Shown piece after piece: positions 51,133-59,445 of a stretch of DNA of 64,000 bases. This stretch comes from Chloroflexota bacterium (GTDB lineage Bacteria > Chloroflexota > Anaerolineae > Anaerolineales > UBA11579). Each line of letters starts with the position of its first letter. Within the stretch, counting starts at the first letter, position 1. Position numbers and translations under genes: made by a program. The DNA is taken from the NCBI GenBank assembly GCA_013112575.1, contig JABFGG010000007.1, positions 1-64,000 on the forward strand, read 5' to 3'. The notes under the pieces were generated by a model that was not told where the DNA came from, searched no databases, and saw nothing but the letters and a program-made list of their open reading frames with translations.

Positions 51133-52242
51133 TCAGTCGTTTGAGTGTAACTTCTCCCCACACCACTCGCACTTCTCAGAGTCTTTTGCGATGGTGGCCT
51201 GGCAGTTGGGGCACTGAATGCGCTGGTCTGCATCCAGGGGTTGCAAAGTGTCCATGTTGCTGTCGGCCAAGTCTTGTATGCGGCGTTCGGAGGTCGAACC
51301 CAGGGCATCGCTCACGAAATCGGTGCGCAGCATATCCGGCCGTAATCCCGCTTGAGCAGCCTTCCAGACATCCGGCTTAGGGCCTTCGGGGCGCAAACCG
51401 CCCTGCAAACGCATATTCTCCAAAGCTTCTTTAAAATCTTCAGGATATTCGTCTTCCCCTAAGGGCTTGCTTTCGACATCCTCCGCAGCCTGACCAGCCG
51501 TTTGTGGCTCTTCAGGTTGCGGTGCCTCAATCGTTTCTTCCACTTCAGCTGAAGCTTGCTCAACATCAAGGCCCGGCTCAACTATTTGATCTTCTTCCGC
51601 ACCCGCCTGCTCCACACGTAGCTCATTTCCCTCATCCACGGGTGCTTCTTCTACTGGCTCCAGGGCATGCATCCAGGCTTCATCCGCATCCTGGTCATCG
51701 GCTGATTGCAGTTCTTCGAACTCTGGTGCTGCATCGGGTGTTTCGCTTACTGCGGGTTGAATTGGCTCCTCAACATGCTCAGGCTCCAGTGGCTCCAACT
51801 CACCCACATTGCGGGGTTGTTGCGTAGGAAAGGCGCGCTGTACGTTGTCCAAGGGCGAACCGGTGTCCGGTTTCTTTTCTTCAACGGTCTCGGTTGGTGG
51901 GGGAGAATTTTCCTCGGCGGGTTCCGGTACTGGCGGCATTTCATCGCGTTTGCGATAGTACTCCGCCAAGGCATTCTGGTACTCTTCCGAGGCTTCCAGG
52001 GGCTGGCCGGGGGGCAGGGTGAGCACGGCGAATTGCCGGGCAGCTTCCATATGGTCTGGGTCGAGGTTGAGGATGTGGCGGTAGGCTTCGATCTTCTTGC
52101 GGGGGTCCAGCAAAACCTGGGCCAACATCCACCAGGCATCCACGTTGCGCGGTTCATCGCGCAAGAAGGCTACAAGCTCCTTTTGCGCGGTACTGCGTTC
52201 CCCCTGCTCACTCAAGCGTTTGATGCGTTCCAAGGGCCCCAT
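51133..52242 (-). CDS. TPR-like N-terminus, acidic linker and C-terminal zinc ribbon
   Basis: 369 aa. Residues 1-85 form two or three TPR-like helix pairs (AQKELVAFLRDEPRNVDAWWMLAQVLLD). A very acidic, Pro/Glu-rich region, likely disordered, runs to about 270. The C-terminus has CPNC and CEWC pairs, a treble-clef-like zinc ribbon. No membrane segments. Such proteins are common adaptors in Chloroflexota; the function is unknown. tsaD lies upstream on the same strand, 169 bp away. Confidence 0.7.
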   Translation of the reverse strand: MGPLERIKRLSEQGERSTAQKELVAFLRDEPRNVDAWWMLAQVLLDPRKKIEAYRHILNLDPDHMEAARQFAVLTLPPGQPLEASEEYQNALAEYYRKRDEMPPVPEPAEENSPPPTETVEEKKPDTGSPLDNVQRAFPTQQPRNVGELEPLEPEHVEEPIQPAVSETPDAAPEFEELQSADDQDADEAWMHALEPVEEAPVDEGNELRVEQAGAEEDQIVEPGLDVEQASAEVEETIEAPQPEEPQTAGQAAEDVESKPLGEDEYPEDFKEALENMRLQGGLRPEGPKPDVWKAAQAGLRPDMLRTDFVSDALGSTSERRIQDLADSNMDTLQPLDADQRIQCPNCQATIAKDSEKCEWCGEKLHSND

Positions 52243-52411
52243 CTCAATAACTTTACCTGATTTACACTCTCAAATCAAGGAAATTAACGTTCTGCAATAT
52301 TACAAATATGATATTTCTATTTACTTCCCCCAAGTATTGCTTATATCAAATAGGGTTTGGGTATCGGTTGAAATCGCAAATCATGGTCGCCATATTCCTG
52401 GTTACTGATTA

Positions 52412-53476
52412 CTAATTATTACTGCTTCCCAATTCACTGATCGGCCAGGTGGGGAGCGCATCAATATCTAAATCATCCACAAGCCCTTGCGAATAACGTA
52501 GGTAACCTGCCGCGCCGATCATGGCAGCGTTATCGGTACACAGATAGATCGCCGGCAAATGCACACGCCCTGCGGCCCCTTTGGTGATGGCCTGCCTCAG
52601 GGCACGGTTAGCCGACACCCCACCCGCTACAATGATCTCTTTGGCACCAAATTCCTGGGCTGCATAACGGGTTTTGGTTACCAGAACTTCCACGACTGCC
52701 TCTTGGAATGAGGCAGCCAGGTTGGCGACCGGCAACTCGGCATTCTTTTTCTTAGACTGCAAATTGCGCACGACGTGCAATACAGCGGTCTTCAAACCGG
52801 AAAATGAAAAATTCCAGGTATCGTCCAGCCAGGCCCGCGGGAATTTGAAGGCTTCGGGGTCGCCCTCAAGGCCCGCCTTTTGAATGGCCGGGCCACCCGG
52901 ATAACCCAATTCCAGCAAACGGGCGACCTTATCAAAAGCCTCACCAGCAGCATCATCCAGGGTGCTACCCAGGCGCTCATAGGTCAGGTGGTCTTTGACC
53001 AGTACCAACTCCGTGTGCCCACCAGATACTAATAGAGCCAGCACCGGGAACTGCGGTGGTTCTTTTTCCTCCTCAGCCTCCAGGGGGTGCAGCCAGGCCG
53101 AATAGATATGCCCTTCCATATGGTTGACGCCGATCAGGGGTTTACCTGCACCGAGGGCAAGGCCCTTGGCCATGTTCAGCCCCACCACCAAAGAGCCGGG
53201 TAAACCAGGGCCACGTGTGGCAGCGATAGCATCCACATCGCTTAATTCAAGGTGGGCCTGCTGCAAGGCTTCCTGCACCACGGTATAGATGGTCTTGATA
53301 TGCTCACGCGAAGCCACTTCAGGGAAAACCCCACCATACTTGGCGTGCAACTCGGCCTGGGTCGAAACTACATTAGAAAGGATGTAGCGGCCGTCTTGAA
53401 TGACGGCGGCGGCAGTTTCATCGCAGGAGGTCTCAATGGCCAAAATGCGAGCGGAGGGGAGTTTTTTGTCAGCCAT
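52412..53476 (-). CDS. tsaD: tRNA threonylcarbamoyltransferase catalytic subunit
   Basis: 354 aa, standard TsaD length. N-terminal ILAIETSCDETAAAVI (ATP site), VNHMEGHIYSAWL with the metal-binding His pair near 121, LVSGGHTEL, and FSGLKTAVLHV near 232 are all present. It transfers threonylcarbamoyl to A37 of tRNAs reading ANN codons, together with TsaB and TsaE, not seen here. The donor-making enzyme TsaC is encoded at 44038. A MITE-like element lies 17 bp upstream of its start. Confidence 0.95.
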   Translation of the reverse strand: MADKKLPSARILAIETSCDETAAAVIQDGRYILSNVVSTQAELHAKYGGVFPEVASREHIKTIYTVVQEALQQAHLELSDVDAIAATRGPGLPGSLVVGLNMAKGLALGAGKPLIGVNHMEGHIYSAWLHPLEAEEEKEPPQFPVLALLVSGGHTELVLVKDHLTYERLGSTLDDAAGEAFDKVARLLELGYPGGPAIQKAGLEGDPEAFKFPRAWLDDTWNFSFSGLKTAVLHVVRNLQSKKKNAELPVANLAASFQEAVVEVLVTKTRYAAQEFGAKEIIVAGGVSANRALRQAITKGAAGRVHLPAIYLCTDNAAMIGAAGYLRYSQGLVDDLDIDALPTWPISELGSSNN

Positions 53477-53492
53477 AGGATTTAATTGTAAC

Positions 53493-53643
53493 CTAGTGTT
53501 CCGTCAATTCTGATTCGACGAGTTGCAATGATAAGAGACGGAACACTTTAAACTTTGTCAAAGGCAAACATAGGATGCAAGATTAGAAACCTTCTACTAC
53601 AGCATATTACTAATTAGGGTTTTCAGCTTTGACAAAGCACTAG
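53493..53643 (-). mobile_element. MITE-like element, copy 2 (151 bp)
   Basis: Reverse-orientation copy of 20883-21032, bounded by CTAG at both ends, with internal inverted repeats CTTTGTCAAAG and GACGGAACAC. No ORF. It separates tsaD from the MFS pair and ends 22 bp beyond the MFS gene stop. Confidence 0.75.
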
Positions 53644-53664
53644 CTCACAAAGCATTCAACTCAT

Positions 53665-54948
53665 CTAGCCAGTTGACTTGGGGTTGACGCTGCTGGGCAG
53701 GGGTTCGTCAATATCTTCCAGCGGGAGCTTGCCATTGTTCTTCCAGATGCGAGACCAGCCGATCAGGGTCAACACTATGGCGCTGAAACTGACAAGCCCC
53801 AATACAAGGAAGGTAGTTGGCAGGCCCCGTTGGTCGGCCAGTACACCCAAACCGGGCTCAATAAGCACCAGGAACAAACGAGCCAACAAGGCATCGACGG
53901 ACAGGATGGTGGCGCGCACGCTTGAAGGCGAATGCTTGAGCACCAAGCTCTCCATCAAAGGACGGATAGCCGGTTCGGTGAAGGCGGCCAATCCAAAGAG
54001 GATAATGCCGGTTAAGTCCCCGAACAAGCCCAAAGACATGACCCCGATGAAGACCAGGAATGGTGCAAGGCGCAACCAGGTCCAGGCCCCAACCAGGTTG
54101 ACGATGCGCCCCGCGGCAGCAGAGCCGATGGCACTCAAGATCTGTGAAATGCCCACAATGACCCCAATGGCAGCGATCGAAATGCCGATAGAAGCTGCAA
54201 AGGGTTGTAGAAACAATACAAGCACCACAATGGCCGATACCGGCATGAGACTGCTGTATAACAGGATGAAGCGCAGGTTGGGTTTACGTCGTACAGCGTC
54301 AGCTGTGATCTGAAGCGTGCGGCGGAACGTGAGCTTTTCCTTGGTATCCGGATCGCTTTCCTGGGGCGGTTCCTTGAGACGGAACAGGAAAGGCAGGCCC
54401 ATGAAGGTCACGGCAGAATAGATATAGAAGGGGAATTCCAAATCCTGAGCACCCAACCAGCCCCCCAGGAAACTACTCAAGGCCACCGCGCTGAAATTGA
54501 CCACCAGCAAACGCCCGCGCAATTTCGTATATTCTTCTTCCCTACCCAGTTGCAGCAGGGAATCGTAAAAGATAGCCTGCACCGCACCAGAGTTAAAGGT
54601 TATCCCAATGGCCCAAAGGGAGTTAGCGACCAAAATCAGCGGAAGTGTGGGAGCCCAGCCAAAGAGGATGGCAGAAATACCCACAACGACGGCGCCGATT
54701 ATCAAGGAGATCTTGCGGCCAAATACATCGGCAACCGCGCCCGTAGGAACCTCGGCCAGCACGATCGTGGCCCAGAAAGCAATATCAGTAAAGGTAACCT
54801 GTGCCAGAGAGAGGCCGCGTACTTGCTGGAGGAACAGCACCCAGATCGGCAGGATCAGGATGAACTCAGTCAGGAAGGAATAGATAAACACCTTCGGGAT
54901 GTTGCTCTCGTAGGATTGAGTCGGTAGTAAACGTATATATTTCATCAT
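53665..54948 (-). CDS. MFS exporter A, attenuator-controlled
   Basis: 427 aa from the ATGATG at 54948; the longer ORF to 55047 would run through the terminator, so it is rejected. Twelve hydrophobic helices with a central polar loop (RLKEPPQESDPDTKEKLTFRR). Contains ADVFGRKISLIIG after helix 2, the MFS motif-A form. It is closely similar to the gene at 55206, so the pair arose by tandem duplication. AGGAAG lies 9 nt before the start, just after a GC-rich terminator. Upstream is the leader ORF at 55023. A drug-efflux role is inferred. Confidence 0.85.
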   Translation of the reverse strand: MMKYIRLLPTQSYESNIPKVFIYSFLTEFILILPIWVLFLQQVRGLSLAQVTFTDIAFWATIVLAEVPTGAVADVFGRKISLIIGAVVVGISAILFGWAPTLPLILVANSLWAIGITFNSGAVQAIFYDSLLQLGREEEYTKLRGRLLVVNFSAVALSSFLGGWLGAQDLEFPFYIYSAVTFMGLPFLFRLKEPPQESDPDTKEKLTFRRTLQITADAVRRKPNLRFILLYSSLMPVSAIVVLVLFLQPFAASIGISIAAIGVIVGISQILSAIGSAAAGRIVNLVGAWTWLRLAPFLVFIGVMSLGLFGDLTGIILFGLAAFTEPAIRPLMESLVLKHSPSSVRATILSVDALLARLFLVLIEPGLGVLADQRGLPTTFLVLGLVSFSAIVLTLIGWSRIWKNNGKLPLEDIDEPLPSSVNPKSTG

Positions 54949-54966
54949 GCCAAAACTTCCTGTTTT

Positions 54967-54994
54967 AAACAAAAAGCCCCGGGCAAGCCGGGGC
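54967..54994 (-). terminator. Attenuator terminator before MFS A
   Basis: GCCCCGGCTTGCCCGGGGC stem (54976-54994), then TTTTTGTTT on the minus strand. It lies between the leader ORF stop and the MFS start, where an attenuator is expected. The same structure is at 56505. Confidence 0.9.
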
Positions 54995-55022
54995 GATAAG
55001 ATCGTGGTTATTCTTATGGACG

Positions 55023-55118
55023 TTAGCAAACGTCGCCGGGCTGGCAATAGGCGCGTGTATAGACGGCGCTGGGAACATCGCCCATGTTAATCACCGATTC
55101 GAACTTGGCTGCTTGCAT
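55023..55118 (-). CDS. Leader peptide A of MFS exporter
   Basis: 31 codons, ATG at 55118. The peptide starts MQAAKFESV and ends TRAYCQPGDVC. Its ATG is only 9 nt after the -10 box, so the transcript should have 0-4 nt before the start codon and no ribosome site: a leaderless ORF. A hairpin GACGTT-TGCT-AACGTC (55019-55034) spans the last codons and the stop. The peptide is homologous to the one at 56558, conserving MQ-AKF-SV-N and RAYC-PGDV, which argues that it is translated and sensed. It is too short for ordinary gene calling. Role in attenuation is inferred. Confidence 0.75.
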   Translation of the reverse strand: MQAAKFESVINMGDVPSAVYTRAYCQPGDVC

Positions 55119-55127
55119 AACGGGAGA

Positions 55128-55156
55128 AGCATACAAAATTTTGGGGCGCTTGTCAA
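55128..55156 (-). promoter_or_regulatory. Promoter of leader A
   Basis: TTGACA (55151-55156), exactly 17 bp, TATGCT (55128-55133). Near-consensus sigma-70 type. Predicted transcription start falls about 0-3 nt before the leader ATG. Confidence 0.85.
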
Positions 55157-55205
55157 GCATCAGAACTGATTTGCCAGTCGCGACCATGCCAAGCTATCCC
55201 GGTGA

Positions 55206-56483
55206 CTAGGGAGTGACACCACCAGGCAAGGGTTCTTCAGCAAGTTCTTGAGGTCTCTCAGCTTCTTCATGAATACGCCAAACAGGCGACCAGCCAACTA
55301 AAGTTAATGCCACTGCACCAAAAGTAATCAGGCCCAATACCAGGAAGGTAATAGGCAAGCCTCTTAAGTCAGCCAGCACACCCAAACCCGGTTCGACGAT
55401 CACAAGGGACAGACGGAAAAAGAGAGCAGACACGGAAAGGATGGTAGCGCGCACAGATTTTGGTGAGTTCTTCAACAGCAAGCTTTCGATCAGGGGGCGG
55501 ATAGCAGGCTCAGCAACAATGGCGATGCCGAACAGCAAAATACCCGAGATACTCCCGGAAAAGCTCAAGAACAAAATGCCAACCAATATCAAGACCGGGG
55601 CAATGCGCAGCCAGTTCCAGGCACCCATGTGTAAGACCAGTCGTTCTGAAGCTGCTGAACCCAGGCCACGCAATAATTGAAGCACAGCAATGATGACACC
55701 AATGGTGAAAATGGAAATACCCAGAGAAGCAGCATAGGGCTGGAGGAATAGATCGACCACTACCGAAGCCGTCACCGGTATCAAGCTGCTGTAGAGCAGG
55801 ATGTAGCGCAGATGCGGCTGACGACGTAGCGCTTCAACCGTGATCTGCAAGGTGCGACGGAAAGTGAGCTTTTGCAGGGTATCCGGATCGCTCTCCTGGG
55901 GCGGTTCCTCGAGGCGTAGCAAAAAGGGTAAACTCAGGAATGAGGCGGCGGAATAAAGGTAAAAGGGTAACCCAAGGTCAAACTCCCCCAGCCAGCCCCC
56001 CACGAAACTGCTCAAGGCAACAGCAGCGAAGCTCACTAACAGTAAACGCCCACGCAAGCCTGTAAACTCTTCCTCGCGGTCAAGTTGCACCAGCGAGTCA
56101 TAAAAGATGGCCTGTACGGCCCCGGAGTTGAAGGTCATGCCGATGGCCCAAAGGGAGTTGGCGACCAGAATCAGGGCCAGGCTGGGAGCAGTACCAAAGA
56201 GAAAGACTGCAAAACCTACAACGATGGCCCCCATGATTATGGAGGCCTTGCGCCCAAACACATCTGCAATGGCGCCGGTAGGCACTTCGGCCAACACGAT
56301 CGTGGCCCACAAGGCAATGTCGATTATCGTGACTTGGGACAGGGTTAAGCCTCGCTCCTGTTGAAGGAACAAGACCCAGATCGGCAAGACCAATATGAAG
56401 TCGGTCAGGAAGGAATAGACAAAGACCTTGGGGATGTTGCCTTTGTATGATCTTGAAAAAAGTAAACGTATGTATTTCATCAT
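55206..56483 (-). CDS. MFS exporter B, attenuator-controlled
   Basis: 425 aa, twelve hydrophobic helices. The N-terminus MMKYIRLLFSRSYKGNIPKVF matches MFS exporter A, and similarity runs over the whole length, with the same central loop (RLEEPPQESDPDTLQKLTFRR). IADVFGRKASIIMG after helix 2 is the MFS signature. A weak AGGA lies 11 nt before the start, after the attenuator terminator. Promoter, leader, hairpin and terminator are all kept in both copies, so the whole regulated unit was duplicated. The substrate is unknown; drug or toxin export is inferred from the leader design. Confidence 0.85.
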   Translation of the reverse strand: MMKYIRLLFSRSYKGNIPKVFVYSFLTDFILVLPIWVLFLQQERGLTLSQVTIIDIALWATIVLAEVPTGAIADVFGRKASIIMGAIVVGFAVFLFGTAPSLALILVANSLWAIGMTFNSGAVQAIFYDSLVQLDREEEFTGLRGRLLLVSFAAVALSSFVGGWLGEFDLGLPFYLYSAASFLSLPFLLRLEEPPQESDPDTLQKLTFRRTLQITVEALRRQPHLRYILLYSSLIPVTASVVVDLFLQPYAASLGISIFTIGVIIAVLQLLRGLGSAASERLVLHMGAWNWLRIAPVLILVGILFLSFSGSISGILLFGIAIVAEPAIRPLIESLLLKNSPKSVRATILSVSALFFRLSLVIVEPGLGVLADLRGLPITFLVLGLITFGAVALTLVGWSPVWRIHEEAERPQELAEEPLPGGVTP

Positions 56484-56504
56484 GATTATGCATCCTAAGT
56501 TTTA

Positions 56505-56532
56505 AACAAAAATGCCCCGGGCAAGCCGGGGC
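56505..56532 (-). terminator. Attenuator terminator before MFS B
   Basis: GCCCCGGCTTGCCCGGGGC (56514-56532), then ATTTTTGTTT on the minus strand, about 30 nt before the MFS start. The stem sequence is identical to that at 54976. Confidence 0.9.
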
Positions 56533-56557
56533 AACAAGAATCTCAGTACAGTAAATC

Positions 56558-56677
56558 TTATGGACGTTTGTGAACGTCCCCGGGCAGGCAATAAGCGCGT
56601 GAATAGAAGGCAACCGAAATGGTGTTGCCGGGAACTTTCCGTAGATTGGTCACTGAACCAAACTTAGCTGATTGCAT
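56558..56677 (-). CDS. Leader peptide B of MFS exporter
   Basis: 39 codons, ATG at 56677. Starts MQSAKFGSV, contains SRAYCLPGDV, ends HKRP. The -10 box is again 9 nt from the ATG, so it is predicted leaderless. The hairpin GGACGTT-TGTG-AACGTCC (56562-56579, read on plus) covers the late codons. The CCGGGG of the Pro-Gly codons can also pair with CCCCGG of the terminator's 5' arm. Compared with leader A, it has an extra 4 residues in the middle and 4 at the end, but the two blocks are conserved. Confidence 0.75.
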   Translation of the reverse strand: MQSAKFGSVTNLRKVPGNTISVAFYSRAYCLPGDVHKRP

Positions 56678-56686
56678 AACGAGGTT

Positions 56687-56715
56687 AGGATACTGAATTA
56701 GAGGAAGTTTGTCAA
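56687..56715 (-). promoter_or_regulatory. Promoter of leader B
   Basis: TTGACA (56710-56715), 17 bp, TATCCT (56687-56692). Geometry identical to leader A. The -35 box overlaps the last codons of the M24 peptidase gene. Confidence 0.85.
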
Positions 56716-57947
56716 GTTTTCGAGATGGGCAGCACTAGGTCATGCGGGTATTCGGCCAGCACTTCGATCTCTCCATCTTCCCTTACATACACGGTATCTT
56801 CAATACGCACGCCCATACCTTTCTCAGGATAGTACAAGCCAGGTTCGATGGTCACAACCACACCCGGTTTCAGCAAATTGCCTTTTCCGCGGGCGCTGGG
56901 TTGCTCGTGAACGTTGAGTCCCAGGCCATGCCCAATGCTATGCACGTAACCTTCCTGCGTACGCGGGTCGCTTTGGATGGTGGGATGACCCTGCTCTTCA
57001 AAAAGGTCACAAGTGCGTTTTTGTAAGAGGGGGAAGGGCGCATTGGCTTCAAGCCCGCCCATGATGTCATCAAAAACGAATTTGACGTCATCGTATAACT
57101 TCTGCTCAGCCTCGGGGGCATGGCCCAAACACCAGGTTCGCGTGAAATCGTAGTGATAGCCACCGCCTGGTTCCTGTAGAAAAATATCAAAGACGATGGT
57201 CTTGCCCAATTGTAAAAGGTCTTCCGGGTTACCCGTGCTGTGAGGCACTCCAGCATCGTGACCGATAGCAAAGATGACGCCGTGGGGATTCTCGACCCCC
57301 AACCCGGCCACCCAGGCACTGATTTTCTTTTTGATATCGCCAATGGTGAGCGGTTGGTCATCTGCTTTAACCAGGATACCGTCTTTGGCCTTGTGTTCTT
57401 GAAGGAAGCTGGCAACGCGATCTACCACTTCAACCGTAATCTGCCCCATACGGCGCATGCGTTCGGCCTCAGAGGCATCCTTGGTTTCCATGGCCTGCAA
57501 CAACACAGACCTGCCCATCTCCCCAACGATCTCAATCTCCGGCATCAACTGCTGCAATGCAGTCAATACCGTGTACGATGGCCCTGCCTCAACCTTGCCG
57601 TATACAGCCATACGTCCAGATTCGATCCCAAGTTCAGACAACATTTGTTTATAGCGTTTGGCAGTGGCCTGGGCTGCATTCCCGTCGCTTTCTTTGAGTA
57701 ATTCCTGATAGTTGTAGTCCATCAGATTGCGCGTCGGCAAACCGGTGCGCGCCGCCTCATCACGTTCCATGGGGCTATAGTAAAGTACGGCTTCCTCACC
57801 ACGCTTTTTGATCAGTTCGCCATGTGTCATATGGGCCCCACCCGTCAAATAGAACATAGTGGGGTTGTGCTGTGCAGAGCCAGAAACCAGGATAGCATCC
57901 AGGTTGGCAGCTTGCATGAGGCTATCAATGTCAGATTTCATATCCAA
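56712..57947 (-). CDS. M24-family metallopeptidase (Xaa-Pro aminopeptidase-like)
   Basis: 411 aa. An N-terminal creatinase-like domain (about 1-160) precedes the pita-bread fold. All five metal ligands are in place: VFDIFLQEPGG, HYDFTRTW, HSIGHGLGL, TIEPGLY and RIEDTVYV. It probably removes N-terminal residues before proline from peptides, using two metal ions. Cytoplasmic. The last codons contain the -35 box of the MFS B leader promoter. No other gene is closely linked. Confidence 0.92.
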   Translation of the reverse strand: MDMKSDIDSLMQAANLDAILVSGSAQHNPTMFYLTGGAHMTHGELIKKRGEEAVLYYSPMERDEAARTGLPTRNLMDYNYQELLKESDGNAAQATAKRYKQMLSELGIESGRMAVYGKVEAGPSYTVLTALQQLMPEIEIVGEMGRSVLLQAMETKDASEAERMRRMGQITVEVVDRVASFLQEHKAKDGILVKADDQPLTIGDIKKKISAWVAGLGVENPHGVIFAIGHDAGVPHSTGNPEDLLQLGKTIVFDIFLQEPGGGYHYDFTRTWCLGHAPEAEQKLYDDVKFVFDDIMGGLEANAPFPLLQKRTCDLFEEQGHPTIQSDPRTQEGYVHSIGHGLGLNVHEQPSARGKGNLLKPGVVVTIEPGLYYPEKGMGVRIEDTVYVREDGEIEVLAEYPHDLVLPISKT

Positions 57948-58126
57948 TTGCCTTAGAGTTTATTTATCACGATCATGTGTACATAATACAAATTAAAAAT
58001 ATGGTCAATTATGTCTTGCAAATCTAAAACCACACTGCTGCAACAAATACAGGAGAAATTATTGAAGCAAACGACTACATATCCACCACCAGTTTAATAA
58101 GATTTTAGAATAATAACATTGGGTAA

Positions 58127-59353
58127 TCAAAAAACCGAATATCTGAGCAACCTCGCCAACATCCGCCAATGAAACAGTTCTTTGGCTTTACCTTGTCCAA
58201 GGGCAATATTCAGCACAATCTGATTAATGTTTTCATCCTTTGACATTGCCTTCATCAAACTATTCAGGGCAATAGCGTTGCCAAAAAAAAGGTCGCGGAT
58301 GCGGGTGTTGGCAACAAACTGGTCCTGAAATTGTTCGCGTAAGAGAGCATCGTAACCACTCAAGGCTTCAGCAGAAAACTCGCCTTGCATAAATGCATCA
58401 CAAATAAATTCGGCTGCGATCTGTGCTGACTCCAGAGAGTAGTCGATGCCTTCACCCGTCAGTGGGTTAACCAAACCAGCTGCCTCTCCCACTATTATGA
58501 TCCTTTCATCATAAGTTCGGGCTGTTGAAAAATCCACACGCAATGGATAGCCTTTGACAGGACCACTCTGCCGGGCTCCTTTCAGCAAACTCTTCAAAGA
58601 CGACGTTTGTAAGAATTTTTCGAGTGCAGTTTGGGAGGTCTTTGGCATTTTGTGGGCATTTGCACCAACACGGAAAAAACCAGCGCCAATATTGGCTGAG
58701 GATGAAGAAACTGGGAAAATCCAATTGTATGCTGGTAATACGATGTCGTCATAGCGGAAAATTAGGCGCTGTGGCAGGTTTTGAATATCCTTATAATACA
58801 CGCGTGATGCCAACATGGTTTGAGGCTGTTCTTCTAGTATCCCCAACTGTAGCAATAATTTCGAACTCGCTCCTGTGGCAATCACAAGAAGTTGGGCCTG
58901 GAAGGCAATTTGTTTGCCTTTTCGCCTTCCTTGCACTGTGACCTTGCCAGCTTCGATCTCTACACCAGTGACATGTACGCCCTGCTCGCTGGTCACTCCA
59001 CTTTCTAAGGTCCGCTGAAAAAGCAGATTATCCAATTCAAAGCGAGGCACAATGCGGGTTTCCGAACTCAGACCCGCATGTTTCGGGATATGGGCATGTA
59101 CACTGCGGCCATTGGGCGCCACAAATTCCACCTCTTGGCTTGCGGCACCATACTGGCGCAATCTAGTCTTCAAACCCATCTCATCGATGACTGCCAAAGC
59201 CCTGGGGCTTAAAGCGTCACCACAAGTTTTATCGCGGGGGAATTCAGCTTTATCCAATAAGAGAACGTCAAGGCCACCCTGTGCTAAAAAGTGCGCTGTC
59301 GCGGAACCTCCCGGGCCTGCCCCCACTATGACAACGTCGTACATGACACTCAT
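58127..59353 (-). CDS. Geranylgeranyl reductase-like FAD oxidoreductase
   Basis: 408 aa. N-terminal Rossmann motif VVIVGAGPGGSATAHFLA, then DKAEFPRDKTCGDALSP, the hallmark of the geranylgeranyl reductase family, and IIVGEAAGLVNPLTGEGIDYSLESA for FAD. Members reduce prenyl double bonds in lipids or quinones. A squalene/phytoene synthase gene lies 92 bp upstream on the same strand, so a shared isoprenoid pathway is likely. A hairpin between them may allow separate control. Confidence 0.88.
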   Translation of the reverse strand: MSVMYDVVIVGAGPGGSATAHFLAQGGLDVLLLDKAEFPRDKTCGDALSPRALAVIDEMGLKTRLRQYGAASQEVEFVAPNGRSVHAHIPKHAGLSSETRIVPRFELDNLLFQRTLESGVTSEQGVHVTGVEIEAGKVTVQGRRKGKQIAFQAQLLVIATGASSKLLLQLGILEEQPQTMLASRVYYKDIQNLPQRLIFRYDDIVLPAYNWIFPVSSSSANIGAGFFRVGANAHKMPKTSQTALEKFLQTSSLKSLLKGARQSGPVKGYPLRVDFSTARTYDERIIIVGEAAGLVNPLTGEGIDYSLESAQIAAEFICDAFMQGEFSAEALSGYDALLREQFQDQFVANTRIRDLFFGNAIALNSLMKAMSKDENINQIVLNIALGQGKAKELFHWRMLARLLRYSVF

Positions 59354-59391
59354 GGTAGATCAAACCTCTAAAAGGACAAGATGATATTAAG

Positions 59392-59419
59392 AAGCCTCCC
59401 AGCAAATGCTGAGAGGCTT
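59392..59419 (-). terminator. Hairpin between synthase and reductase genes
   Basis: AAGCCTCCCAGCA / TGCTGAGAGGCTT with a 2-nt loop and one mismatch. On the minus strand it is followed by CTTCTTAAT, a weak T-tract; on plus by TTATTG. Confidence 0.65.
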
Positions 59420-59445
59420 TTATTGTAATACAAGCTTTTGAGCTT

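Noticed and set aside
54949..55047. Upstream start of MFS exporter A giving 460 aa
   Set aside because: The added residues would be translated through the attenuator terminator, and the paralogue starts at the matching MMKYIRLL.
56098..56613. 171-codon ORF overlapping the MFS B leader region
   Set aside because: Different frame from both MFS B and the leader; no motif and no ribosome site.
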